Notes under the pieces: model-generated | The model's database searches: none | What the model was told of the DNA's origin: nothing | What the model saw: the letters and a program-made list of their open reading frames with translations, nothing else | Origin: Hennigella sp045641165 | GTDB lineage: Bacteria > Bacillota_I > Bacilli_A > Mycoplasmatales > Mycoplasmoidaceae | Direction: 5' to 3' | DNA: 64,000 bases | Assembly: GCA_045641165.1 (NCBI GenBank) | Contig: JAZUGL010000009.1 | Coordinates: forward strand, 1-64,000 | Made by a program: the position numbers and the translations under genes | In this document: positions 35,501 to 45,255 of the stretch, piece by piece | How the letters are laid out: each line of letters opens with the position of its first letter | Numbering within the stretch: position 1 is the first letter of the stretch

Positions 35501-37595
35501 TTATGATATTTCTGCTAAAAAGGGGCAATTGCAGTTTCCAAACGCAGCTGATGCAGATGGACAAGTAAGTGATTTAACATACTTACAAAATAGAATTAAC
35601 AGTAGATTGTTGTTGGATTACAACATTGGTATTGGAACTTTAAGTTCCAACCCATGAGAAATTGCCTTAGCTCTAATGCCTGCAAACTCAAGAAATCTTG
35701 CTGCCGATTCTTATAACTATATCATTAATGAAGTTGGAAGGCTTGTTTATGAAGCAAACCACATCTTCTTTGACACGCTCAAAAAAGAAGAGGTACCGCA
35801 AACTGCCTATAACGAAGAAGAGGGTTGAGTTAATAAGGCGCACCCTGCTGCGGTTGCTAAAGCAAGAGTCGCCGCTGGAAAGTGGGCAAATTTTAAAACA
35901 ATCGAATCTGATACTAGAATTTACAACGTTTTCTTGCCTTTCTTTACTAAACAGGTTAAGGGTGAAGAAACAACTTTCATTTTAAACACTGATATATCTG
36001 TAGTTGGTTATTTATGAAGTCAATTTAGGCCAGCATATATTGAATTGTTAGAAGCAATTTATTCTGATGCACCATTGATTCGTAGTGAATATCCTATTTC
36101 TTATGGCATGGTACCTATTAATTTTGATTTAGAAGATGGTGGGGTTGCTGATGAATTCTATACATATATAGATGCCACTATAGAAAGCGTTTCTTCAGGA
36201 AAAAGAATAGATCCTTTACATCAAATCAAAATTGAAGGTATTAAATCTGATTCTAACTTTATTAAGTTAACTGATAATAGAAACCATAACTTAAATTATG
36301 TCTTATACCAAGAAGAACCTAGATTGGCAAGAGATGGACAACACGCCATTGTTATTAATGCTTATGCCGCTCATAAATATGGAATAGGTGTTGGTTCTAC
36401 ATTTAGTATTGAAGCAAAAAATACAGTTGATAGATTTGAAAGAAAAATTCACCCAAATCGTTTTGTTGGTGATATTTCTAATAAAACAACCTTTAAGGTT
36501 GTTGGTGTTTCAAGGGGAACAAATGATGAAGCATTCTATATTACACAAGGTGCTGCTAATGATATTTTGGGTCTGCCAAATTCAAATAAAAGAACTTGAA
36601 ATAAAACTCACAAGTTTATGCTTTGAACACCAGGAAGCACGCTTGAACCTTGGTCTAAGACCAACACAATACAGTTGGCTGATTTATCAGGAATTGGTTG
36701 CGAACCAAATATGTTTGCTGTTTATAGTTTTGATTCAAACACAGGGGCTCCGATAGCAACTCAACTACCTAAATTTAATTTCAATATACCTAATGGTTTT
36801 AATGGAATATACACTAAAAACGATTCGGGAAAACCAATTACGTCTATGATGTCTCTTTATTCATACACAGGTTTATACCCAGGAAGTTCTGTTTATAGAA
36901 CATCGGGTCAAGGCCAAAACAAAATGGTTACTTTATTAAAGTGTGCTAATAACTTAGCTATAGCTAACTTAATGACTGGAATAGATGATGTTAATGAAGG
37001 AAAATATTATGAAGCATGTAATGCTTGAGTCAAAAATTTAGATCCATCACCAGATGATGAAAAAGCATATGAAGGCAAAATTAGTTCTTTCATTAATGAA
37101 TTAGTTACATACTATGGAGAAACAACTATGATTACAGCTATTTGCGGAGCAATGGATGTCGCAGCTAGTGATCAAGTTTATCAAAACTTAATATCTACAT
37201 TTAACTTAGCTGAAGCAGCAGCTATTTCCATTATTATTCCTATAACTATCATTATTGTTGCTGTTATCTCTAACTTAATTATTAATGATAGTAAAAAAAT
37301 GGCTGCAATGCTAAAAGCATTAGGATATGCTGATAGAAAGAACGCAATGAGTATTCTAGCATTATTTGTACCAACCATCTTCTTTGGTTTATTATTGGCT
37401 ATACCAGTAAGCTTTGGTTTAGTTGCTGCCTACCAATCTTTAATCTTTACTTCAGCTAACATTTTAGTAGATGTATCACAAAAATGGTGATACTACGTGG
37501 TTGCTGTCTTGGGTATAGGATCAATTCTTGTTGGTACATATGCAATTGGTTATGTATCATTAAAGAGAGATAGATTAGTTAACCAAATCAAATAA
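32547..37595 (+). CDS. Giant FtsX-type ABC transporter permease
   Basis: A 1682-residue membrane protein. The layout is one helix (about 19-37), an external domain of about 640 residues, three helices (about 680-810, with IGIMRANGISKFKI in the loop), a helix near 845-870, a second external domain of about 680 residues and three C-terminal helices (about 1550-1680, with MAAMLKALGYADRK in the loop). The two MacB/FtsX-like halves suggest an internal duplication. It resembles the very large lipoprotein-export-like permeases of mycoplasmas (MG468 group). It is followed 4 bases later by its ATPase. Substrate is unknown. It has many TGA-Trp codons. Confidence 0.88.
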
Positions 37596-37599
37596 AATT

Positions 37600-39021
37600 A
37601 TGGCAAAGAAATTATTTAGAAATTTAAATGAACTAAAAGATCTTAGTGCAATACCTGAAAGTAAAAAGAAAAAGGTAATGCAACATAATGTTGCACAGCT
37701 TGAAAAAGTACAAGCTGATTATGCAATTATTTGAGATAACTTTAATAAGATTAAAACTATCTATCAAAGAAATGTTGATATAGTTGATGAGGCAACATAT
37801 AAACTAAGAAGAGAAGTAACTAAGCAATATATTGATGCTCAAGCTGATATTACTATCTGCAGATCTAGATTGTCTAAATATATCAATGCTTTGCTTTATG
37901 ACCGTAACTGTGCAAGCGGAAAACATAATAAATTAACTACTGAAGAACTTTATGTTCTTGTTAATGCTTATGAAAATAATGAATTTAAAGATAATTATTT
38001 CCCAAGAAAGAGATTGAGAGCAATTAATAAGAATACTGCTAACCTATATAAAGCTAAATTTCAGTTAGAAGTGGCTAAAAGTGCTCTTGATGGTAAATAT
38101 AATCCTGGTGGAAAGGACACAATGTTCTGAAAGAAGCTATCTGCTTCTTTAAAAAAGAAAATTGAGTTGTGTTCTGACCGTAAAAAAGCACTAGATGATA
38201 CTTTTAGAAATATGCAATATGCTAAATTGATCAAGCAATTTGATTTATTAACAAAAAAGATTGATAAAAAAGACTCATCATATAAAAACATTCCATCAGA
38301 ATATGTAATAGATTTTGAAAACATTACTAAATACTATTACAACAAGTGAATAGCCAACAAAATCCTAAAAGGATTTGATTTAAAAATCAAACAAGGTGAA
38401 TTTGTTGTAATCCTTGGTCCTTCTGGTTCTGGAAAGACAACATTATTAAACATTATGTCTGGAATGGACAAGGCAACATATGGTTCAACTGTTGTTAATG
38501 GAAATAACTTAATTAAAATGTCTGATACAGAATTAACTAATTTTAGAAGAGATAACATTGGTTATATTTTCCAACAATATGGTTTGTTACCAAATTTAAA
38601 TGTAAGAGAAAACATTGAAATAGGTTGAAACTTACAAAAAGATAAAACAAAGCGTTTAGATATAGATGAACTTTTAAAAACCGTTGGTATGCATGAACAC
38701 GCAGAAAAATTCCCACATGAGTTGTCCGGAGGACAACAACAACGTGTTTCTGTTGCTAGAAGTATGGCAAAAAACCCTGCTATAGTTTTTGGGGATGAAC
38801 CAACTGGTGCTGTTGATGAAGAAATGTCTAAACAAATATTACAGTTGTTTGTTGACATTAATAAAAAGTTTAACACTACAGTTATTATTGTTACTCACAA
38901 CCCAATATTTGCTGATCTTGCAACTAGAGTTATTAAGGTTAACTCTGGCTTAATTGCGCAAAACTACGAAAATAAAGAAAGAAAATCTGTTGAAGAACTA
39001 GATTGGTCTTCTACTCATTAG
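37600..39021 (+). CDS. ABC ATPase with long helical N-terminal extension
   Basis: A 473-residue protein. The first ~235 residues form a charged, helical, probably coiled-coil extension. A MacB/LolD-type ATPase follows: Walker A GPSGSGKTT, Q-loop in IFQQYGLLPN, signature ELSGGQQQR, Walker B IVFGDEPTGAVDE, and His in IVTHN. Its partner is the upstream permease. The N-terminal extension is unlike standard LolD and parallels the MG467-type proteins of mycoplasmas. The function of the extension is unknown. Confidence 0.92.
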
Positions 39022-39022
39022 T

Positions 39023-39853
39023 CTATTTAGCTTGACAAGAAGGACAAAAATATGTTCCTCTACCGTTAACTGTTATTTTTTTAACTTTTGTTTTACAAAC
39101 TCTACATGGTTGGTTTGTTCTAGAATAGACATTCAAATATTTTTGGTATGAACCTGCATGGTTTGGTGCAAAAGCAAATGAAGAAACTGTTGTTCCAGAA
39201 TGTTTAACTGCTTCTTTCATAACAATAGCACAATACTTAATAATGTTTTTGCAATCTTTTGAATCTAAAAGCTTCGCTTTTCTTAATGGATTAATTTTGC
39301 ATCTAAATAAAATTTCGTCGGCATAAATGTTGCCGATGCCTGCAATTATGCTTTGATCTAACAAAGTAGTTTTTATTGCTTGGTTTTTATTTTTAAACTT
39401 ATTTAATAAATAGTTTGCTGTCAAATTCTTGTCAAATGGTTGCAAACCCATCTTTTTAATTTCATTAGAATTATCAAATTCTTTTTTAGATTTATAAATG
39501 TAGAAAGTTCCAAACTTTCTAAAGTCAATGTAAACTAACTTTTTAGATGAACAAAACATTTCTAACATTGTGTAAGGTGATGGTTTAATGTTTTTGTTAA
39601 TAAAAAATAATTTTCCTTCCATTCTTAAATGGATTGTTAGATATTTATCATTAGTCAAACTAATAACTATTAGTTTCCCTATTTGATCTATATCTTTAAC
39701 TTTCTCATTAACTAAAAATTTAGTAAATGTTTTTTGATTAGAATTTTTTAATACTTTATCATCAATAAAATTAACACCAGTAAATTTTTGGTTAATAATA
39801 TTTTGTTTCTTAAGATGATTTATAAAAGTTCTAACTTCAGGAAATTCAGGCAT
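39023..39853 (-). CDS. mutM: Formamidopyrimidine-DNA glycosylase
   Basis: A 276-residue base-excision repair enzyme removing 8-oxoguanine and formamidopyrimidines. The catalytic N-terminus MPEFPEVRT (P2, E3) is intact, the beta-lyase Lys is in 'RMEGKLFF', and the H2TH region contains 'LLDQSIIAGIGNIYADEILF'. The C-terminal zinc finger uses CRVCKTK and CPSC. It shares one base with coaD (TAATG at 39853). Confidence 0.95.
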   Translation of the reverse strand: MPEFPEVRTFINHLKKQNIINQKFTGVNFIDDKVLKNSNQKTFTKFLVNEKVKDIDQIGKLIVISLTNDKYLTIHLRMEGKLFFINKNIKPSPYTMLEMFCSSKKLVYIDFRKFGTFYIYKSKKEFDNSNEIKKMGLQPFDKNLTANYLLNKFKNKNQAIKTTLLDQSIIAGIGNIYADEILFRCKINPLRKAKLLDSKDCKNIIKYCAIVMKEAVKHSGTTVSSFAFAPNHAGSYQKYLNVYSRTNQPCRVCKTKVKKITVNGRGTYFCPSCQAK

Positions 39854-40293
39854 TACTTTTTCTTCTTTGCGTCTTTCAAAAATCTTAAAGCTGTAGAAGA
39901 TAAATTAACTAAGTTTGCCTTGGGCAACATTAACATTGTTTCAATGTTTTTATTTAAACAATGATTAACTTTTGCCATGTCAATTTCATATGTTGCATCT
40001 TTAGCATTTCTAATGCTTCTAATAATGATAGAGACATTATGTTTTTTAGCAAAACTAACAGTTAAACCAGTATTTCCAACTACTTTAACATTTTTTAAAT
40101 GTAATTTAGCAACGGCTTTTTTAGCTCTGTTAAGCCTTTCTTTACAACTAACGGTTTGTTTTTTATAACGATTAATAGAAACTACAACATAGACTAGATC
40201 AAATAGTCTACTTGCTCTTTTAATAATATCAATATGTCCCTCATGAATTGGGTTAAAAGATCCAGGGAACATTGCCTTTATTTTTTTAGTCAT
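39853..40293 (-). CDS. coaD: Phosphopantetheine adenylyltransferase
   Basis: A 146-residue enzyme of coenzyme A synthesis. The nucleotidyltransferase motif 'FPGSFNPIHEGHIDI' and 'IIRSIRNAKDATYEIDMA' are diagnostic; the length is slightly shorter than the usual ~160. It is followed by mutM in the same transcript. The promoter probably lies in the palindrome at 40303-40326. Confidence 0.93.
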   Translation of the reverse strand: MTKKIKAMFPGSFNPIHEGHIDIIKRASRLFDLVYVVVSINRYKKQTVSCKERLNRAKKAVAKLHLKNVKVVGNTGLTVSFAKKHNVSIIIRSIRNAKDATYEIDMAKVNHCLNKNIETMLMLPKANLVNLSSTALRFLKDAKKKK

Positions 40294-40302
40294 AAGATAC
40301 CT

Positions 40303-40326
40303 AATAATATATTTTAATATATTATT
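40303..40326. promoter_or_regulatory. Palindrome between divergent coaD and pduL
   Basis: Perfect 11-base inverted repeat AATAATATATT / AATATATTATT with a 2-base spacer. It includes TATTAT, a likely -10 for coaD about 10 bases from its ATG. The pduL gene has its own -10-like TAAAAT near 40337 and an AGGAG ribosome site before 40364. Whether the symmetry is an operator or just AT-rich promoter sequence is not clear. Confidence 0.45.
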
Positions 40327-40363
40327 GGAATATGTTAAAATTTATATTAATAGGAGAGAAACT

Positions 40364-40957
40364 ATGAAAGATTTTATTGTAGAAACTAGTGCTAGACACG
40401 TTCATGTAACGCAAGAAACCTTAGAAGTTCTTTTTGGTGCAGGCGCTAAACTAAATGCTAAGAAAATGTTATCACAACCAGGTGAATTTGCTAGTGATAG
40501 TAAAGTAGATTTAGTTGGACCGGTTAATCCAAAAACAGGAAAAAATACTATGTTAAAAGGTGTTTCTATTCTTGGCCCAGTTAGGGATCACAACCAAGTT
40601 GAAGTATCTGCTACTGATGCAAGAAGTTTAAAAGTTCCTGTAATGATTAGAGAATCAGGACATATTCAAGGTTCAGCACCAATTACTATTATCGGCCCTG
40701 CTGGTAAAGTAGATTTAAAAGAGGGTTTAATTGTGGCTAAAAGACATATTCATATGACTCCACAAGATGCTCAAGAAATGGGAGTTAACAATGGTGATGT
40801 TGTTAATGTGGAAGTTAATACTCAAGATAGAAAATTAATTTTTGGTGATACTGTTGTTAGAGTTAAACCAACCTATAAATTAGCAATGCATATTGATACA
40901 GATGAATCAAATGCTGCAAATTGCTCTGGCCAAGTAATGGGTCATATAGTTAAATAA
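40364..40957 (+). CDS. pduL: Phosphate propanoyltransferase PduL-type phosphotransacylase
   Basis: A 197-residue protein of the PduL family. The two PduL halves are marked by 'SARHVHVTQE' (H12, H14) and 'AKRHIHMTPQ' (H128, H130), the Zn-binding histidines of the family. 'VSILGPVRDHNQVEVSATDA' is also diagnostic. PduL converts acyl-CoA and phosphate to acyl phosphate and CoA, and could replace Pta in acetate fermentation. It starts with a clear AGGAG site. The N-terminus lacks an encapsulation peptide, so it is probably cytosolic. The gene stands alone. Confidence 0.92.
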   Translation: MKDFIVETSARHVHVTQETLEVLFGAGAKLNAKKMLSQPGEFASDSKVDLVGPVNPKTGKNTMLKGVSILGPVRDHNQVEVSATDARSLKVPVMIRESGHIQGSAPITIIGPAGKVDLKEGLIVAKRHIHMTPQDAQEMGVNNGDVVNVEVNTQDRKLIFGDTVVRVKPTYKLAMHIDTDESNAANCSGQVMGHIVK

Positions 40958-40979
40958 AAAAGAGGTAAAACCTCTTTTT
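40957..40979. terminator. Bidirectional terminator between pduL and the DUF1846 gene
   Basis: Stem AAAAAGAGG / CCTCTTTTT with a 5-base loop. It touches the pduL stop (40955-40957) and the convergent DUF1846 gene's stop (40978-40980), so both genes terminate in it. Confidence 0.88.
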
Positions 40980-42459
40980 ATTTTTTAATTTCTTGCGTTG
41001 AAATATATGAAGCGGCTTGTTCAGTTATATTTACACCAAGCTTTTTAAATACTTGTTGTTCTGCTTGCATCAATATACAACTAGAGTGTGCTTCCGCCCC
41101 TCTTAATAATGGTAATTGTTTCAAAGCTATAGCAGCTAGCGGATTAGTTAAAGATTGAATAGCTAAAGCTATTAAAGCTTCAGAAAGATTTAATCTTCCT
41201 TTATAACCAAATGAATCGTGTTTCATTTTTTTAATAGGATCCAAAACATATGGAGACATTAAATAAATATCATCTTTAATCTTTCCTAAAGTTTTTAAAG
41301 CATTAATAATTGCTGCAGCGGAAGCAGTTAAATCATTAGATTTGCGCCCTGTAACAATTAATCCTTTTCTAATTTCAATTGCAACAGCATGTGTTTTTGC
41401 TTTAGCTTGTCTGTCTAAACATGCTTTAACACACGTTCTGTTTTCTGCTTTAACACCAGCATCATGCATTAAATATTCTGCTTTTGTAACAATAGAATCA
41501 TCATATTTCCCTAAGAATACATCTTTTAAAGCATGATAGTATCTTCTAACAATTTCATATCTTGCTGCTTCTTGGCAAACTTTATCATTAACTATAGCAA
41601 AACCAACTTTATTAACCCCCATGTCTGTTGGTGAGTGATATGGACTACGTCCATATAATTTTTCAAAAATTGCTTTTAGCAACGGAAAACTTGCAATATC
41701 TCTGTTGTAATTTGTTGCGGTTGTTTTATAGTGCTTTAAATGATATGGATCAATCATATTTCCATCATTTAATTCTAATGTAGCTGCTTCATAAGCAATA
41801 TTTACTGGATGTTTAAGTGGCAAATTCCAAACAGGGAATGTTTCGTATTTAGCATAACCAGCTTTTTTACCTTTTAAATGCTCATGATATAGTTGACTTA
41901 AACAAGTAGCCATTTTTCCCGAACCCGGTCCTGGTGCAGTAACAATAACTAATTTCTTATGTGTTTCTACATATTGGTTTTTACCTAAACCGTCTTTAGA
42001 CATAATCTTAGGTAAATCCGAAGGATAACCTTCAATTTTATAATGCTTGTAAACTTTAACATTTAAGTGTTTTAACAAACGAACAAACTCTTTTGTTTGT
42101 TGTGATTCTTCATACATTGAAACAACAACACCACAAATATGAATACCTATTGTTGTATAAACACCAATTAATCTTTCAACTTCGGCTTGATAAGATAAAT
42201 TAGAATCTCCTCTAGCCTTGTTATTAACAAGGTCTTGAGCGTTTACAACAATAATAACTTCTGCGTCTTTTTTAAATTCAAGTAATAGTTTAAGTTTGGA
42301 GTCAGCATCAAATCCAGGCAAAACTCTTGCAGCATGAAAATCATCAATTAGTTTGCCACCAAATTCTAGATAAAGTTTGGAATTAAATTTTTTGATTCTA
42401 TCTAGAATCGCCTTTTTTTGGATTTTTAAATATTTCTTAGTGTCTACTCCAACCTTCAT
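40978..42459 (-). CDS. DUF1846 family protein
   Basis: A 493-residue protein of the DUF1846 family, with typical length and conserved stretches 'FGGKLIDDFHAARVLPGFD', 'PGPGSGKMATCLSQLYHEH' and 'HSPTDMGVNKVGF'. The second is P-loop-like. Function is not established; a nucleotide-binding role is suggested by the motif only. No TGA-Trp codons were needed to read it. It follows a promoter in the short 42460-42503 gap and is the first gene left of the kinase. Confidence 0.9.
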   Translation of the reverse strand: MKVGVDTKKYLKIQKKAILDRIKKFNSKLYLEFGGKLIDDFHAARVLPGFDADSKLKLLLEFKKDAEVIIVVNAQDLVNNKARGDSNLSYQAEVERLIGVYTTIGIHICGVVVSMYEESQQTKEFVRLLKHLNVKVYKHYKIEGYPSDLPKIMSKDGLGKNQYVETHKKLVIVTAPGPGSGKMATCLSQLYHEHLKGKKAGYAKYETFPVWNLPLKHPVNIAYEAATLELNDGNMIDPYHLKHYKTTATNYNRDIASFPLLKAIFEKLYGRSPYHSPTDMGVNKVGFAIVNDKVCQEAARYEIVRRYYHALKDVFLGKYDDSIVTKAEYLMHDAGVKAENRTCVKACLDRQAKAKTHAVAIEIRKGLIVTGRKSNDLTASAAAIINALKTLGKIKDDIYLMSPYVLDPIKKMKHDSFGYKGRLNLSEALIALAIQSLTNPLAAIALKQLPLLRGAEAHSSCILMQAEQQVFKKLGVNITEQAASYISTQEIKK

Positions 42460-42503
42460 AAATAAATAACATTATAAATAAAAACGATAAATATTAATAA
42501 TAT

Positions 42504-43220
42504 TTATTTAACTAAACCAATTTCTCTTAAAACTTTGTCAACTACTTCCATTGTTTGTTCTACTTCTTTATCAGTAACATCAATGATTGTGTATGGTATT
42601 CTGTATGCTGAACAAATATTAGTTAAATATTGAATGTAACCAGTATTTAGTAATCTAAAATATGTTTCGTTTTTCTTGAAGTTTTTAATTTCAACAGCTC
42701 TGTTTCTTTTATAAAGTCTTTCTAGGAATTTTTCTCAAGTGATAGATAAAATGAAATACATTTTAGGTGTTCCAACATTATAAATAAGTTCGTTAACTTG
42801 ATCTCTTCAAAGCTTTTCATAATATTCATAAACTGTTGGTTGACTTAATAAGTTATGGAAAGCAAAAAGTCTATCTTCAAAAATAGTTCTATCGTAAACT
42901 TTTGTTACTTCGGGGTTTCTAGTTAATCCTTCTTTATATTTTTTATGTCTATCAAGTAGGAATTGCAATTGACAAACACTTTCAGCAATCACTTCTCTTT
43001 GATACATTTTGTCTAACAAAATGTTCATCAAATCTTCTGGATCGTTAGAAAGTTCATAAACTGGTTCAAACTTGTATCTTTTAACTATCGCTTCAACAAT
43101 AGTAGACTTGCCGGCAGAAATCATACCACCAACAGCAATACAGTTGGCTTCTTTTTGTTTTTTGTAATCTTTAAGTAAGCAACGCTCTTCAAAACGTTTT
43201 TGATAGTCTTCGTTTGCCAT
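42504..43220 (-). CDS. Deoxynucleoside kinase
   Basis: A 238-residue kinase of the deoxyadenosine/deoxyguanosine/cytidine kinase family. The P-loop is 'GGMISAGKSTI', the DRS-like motif is 'YDRTIFEDRLFA', and a lid with Arg residues is seen (KFLERLYKRNRAVE). It phosphorylates salvaged deoxynucleosides. Preferred base cannot be read. It follows ispD by one base. With tdk and NrdDG it supplies dNTPs. Confidence 0.9.
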
Positions 43221-43221
43221 A

Positions 43222-43863
43222 TTACTTATATTCTAAATTATTATTTAATAATTTAGACAATAAAAATTTTGCTTCTTTTATATCAGAAGGAATTGTAATC
43301 TTGAAATTAAATTGTTTGTTAGAAGAAGTTATTAAATTCTGCTTAGTGTATTTCAAATTTAGATAGCTAAATAAATCTCTGCCTTTGGGATTTTTTTTGG
43401 CTTTTAAGTATTGTTTATATGAGCAATATTGAGGTGTTTGAATATGATAATTTTTTCATCTCAAATCTAAACCAAAATTAATTCTTTTGTGTTTATAACA
43501 CAATGTAGCACATTCTTGTTTGCATTTAGTTAGCTTAATAATGTCTCTCATTTTAGTAAACATTCTTGCTCCATCATGGACAAAAATACGATCATTTTTA
43601 TTTAGTTTACCTAGCGCTTTCATTCCTTTTTCGAAAGATTGGTTTCTAGTCTTTCCACCAGAGACAATTTTTACACCTTGAATTTTAGTTTTATGGTTGG
43701 GTGGTAAAACTAAAACTATCTTCTTAAATTTCTTACTTACAATGAATTTTTTTAAAGAAAACCAATAAATTGGTTTAGTTCCAAATTTATAGAAAGCTTT
43801 TGGTTTATTTTTATTTAGTCTTATGCCTTTTCCGGCAGCTAAAACGATTGCATATAAACTCAT
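43222..43863 (-). CDS. ispD: 2-C-methyl-D-erythritol 4-phosphate cytidylyltransferase
   Basis: A 213-residue MEP-pathway enzyme. The nucleotide-binding start 'VLAAGKGIRLNKNKPKAFY', 'VSGGKTRNQSFEKGM', 'IFVHDGARMF', 'HIQTPQ' and 'NFKITIPSDIKEAKFLL' match IspD. It is slightly shorter than the usual ~230 residues. 'IFVHDGARMF' differs from the common DAARP form, so the call rests on the whole pattern. It lies upstream of the deoxynucleoside kinase. Confidence 0.88.
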
Positions 43864-43959
43864 GTTTTTATTATAAACAAAAACATAGCGTTAAATATCT
43901 CTATAAAATATTCATTTTTGTATTAGAATAATAAAGCATAATTACTTTTATGCATTTAG

Positions 43960-43994
43960 CGTGTGGGAGAGATTCATTTTAGATTCATACCACG
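43960..43994 (+). promoter_or_regulatory. Candidate L1-binding leader before rplK
   Basis: The rplK leader holds a long-range pair CGTGTGGGA (43960-43968) and TACCACG (43988-43994), then a strong AGGAGG site (44009-44014). This matches the general 'GTGGGAG...ACCAC' pattern seen in Firmicute L11-operon leaders, where L1 binds its own mRNA. The match is by eye; binding is inference. Confidence 0.5.
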
Positions 43995-44022
43995 TAGAGA
44001 ATACTTATAGGAGGTGTTGCTT

Positions 44023-44484
44023 GTGGCTAAAGAAAAGAAAATAACGAGAATTGCTATCGTTCATTTAATAGGTGGACAAGCCAAGCCAGGAACTACATTG
44101 GCTAGTTATGGTATTAATATGGCTGAATTTACTAGACAATTCAACGATAAAACCAAAGATAGGATGGGTGAAGTTGTTCCTGTAGAGATCACTGCATTTA
44201 GTGATAAATCATTTACATTTAGAATTAAAACTTCTCCAGTTTCTGTTTTATTAAAGAAAGCAGCTAAAATTGATAAAGCTGGTAAAAACCAATTAACTGA
44301 TAAAGTAGCAAAAATTTCTAAAGAAAAAGCTTTAGAAATAGCAAAATATAAAATGCCTGACTTGGCTGTTTATGATGAAGAGGCAGCTTTAAGATGTGTA
44401 GCTGGTACTGCTAAACAAATGGGTATTGAAATAGAAGGTATAGATTTATCACCTAATAAAACTGCTAAGCAAGGGGCAAAATAA
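44023..44484 (+). CDS. rplK: Ribosomal protein L11
   Basis: A 153-residue protein of the GTPase-centre stalk base. Characteristic stretches are 'LIGGQAKPGTTLASYGINM', 'EVVPVEITAFSDKSFTF' and 'TKQMGIEIEG' (as AKQMGIEIEG). The start is GTG at 44023, placed 8 bases after AGGAGG. An in-frame GTG at 44014 overlaps that ribosome site and is less likely. It shares one base with rplA (TAATG at 44484). Confidence 0.95.
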   Translation: MAKEKKITRIAIVHLIGGQAKPGTTLASYGINMAEFTRQFNDKTKDRMGEVVPVEITAFSDKSFTFRIKTSPVSVLLKKAAKIDKAGKNQLTDKVAKISKEKALEIAKYKMPDLAVYDEEAALRCVAGTAKQMGIEIEGIDLSPNKTAKQGAK

Positions 44485-45158
44485 TGATTAGAGGAAAAAA
44501 ATACGCTGCTTCTGCTAAATTAGTAGATAGATCTAAATTTTATAGTGTTAATGATGCTGTAGAATTAGCAAAGAAAACTAGTACCACTAAATTTGATGCA
44601 GGAATTGATATTGCTATCAAATTAAATCTTGATACAACAAAAGCTGATCAACAATTAAGAGGAACAATTGCTTTGCCTCATTACTTTGGTAAACAAATTA
44701 GAATAGTAGCTATTTGTGATACTATTTCTGATGCAGATGCTAAGAAATTGGGAATTAAGGTTGGAACAACTGACTTAATTAATGAAATTAAGGGTGGTTG
44801 ATTAGATTTTGATCTAATCATTACTACACCAAAATTCATGCCACCATTATCTAGATTAGGTAAGGTTTTGGGACCAAAAGGCTTAATGCCTAACCCTAAA
44901 TTGGGAACAGTTACTGCTAACCCATTAGCTGCTGTAAAAGAATTTAAACAAGGTAAATACAATTACCGTACTGACACATATGGAAACATTCATATGAAAA
45001 TAGGTAAGGTTTCAGCTCCAACTAAAGATGTTGTAGAAAATATTAATGCTTTATTAGATTTCATTAAGTCTAAACGCCCGGCCACTGTTAAGGGAGATTA
45101 CATTCAAAACATTTCTATCTCCTCAACAATGGGACCAAGTATTAAGATAATTAAATAG
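44484..45158 (+). CDS. rplA: Ribosomal protein L1
   Basis: A 224-residue protein of the L1 stalk. 'NLDTTKADQQLRGTIALPH', 'RLGKVLGPKGLMPNPKLGTV' and 'YRTDTYGNIHMKIGKVS' are the conserved stretches. A TGA-Trp lies at 44799-44801. L1 is expected to regulate this operon through the leader. The stop TAG lies in the terminator stem. Confidence 0.97.
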
Positions 45159-45175
45159 CGAGCAAATCGCTATTT
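45153..45175 (+). terminator. Intrinsic terminator of rplKA
   Basis: Stem AAATAGCGA / TCGCTATTT with a 5-base loop, followed by TTTTT. It overlaps the rplA stop codon (45156-45158). Confidence 0.9.
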
Positions 45176-45199
45176 TTTTTATGTTTTAGAAGACAAATG

Positions 45200-45226
45200 T
45201 TTAAAATAAATTACATTTATTTTAAA
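45200..45226. promoter_or_regulatory. Palindrome and promoter upstream of pth-nrdD
   Basis: Perfect 12-base inverted repeat TTTAAAATAAAT / ATTTATTTTAAA with a 3-base spacer. It is placed before TATAAT at 45242-45247, which is 8 bases from the pth ATG, suggesting a leaderless transcript. The palindrome sits about 15-42 bases before the -10 box, an operator-like position. An operator role is inference; no known box (such as NrdR's) is seen. Confidence 0.45.
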
Positions 45227-45255
45227 TCTTTTATATTTCTATATAATATTTTTTA

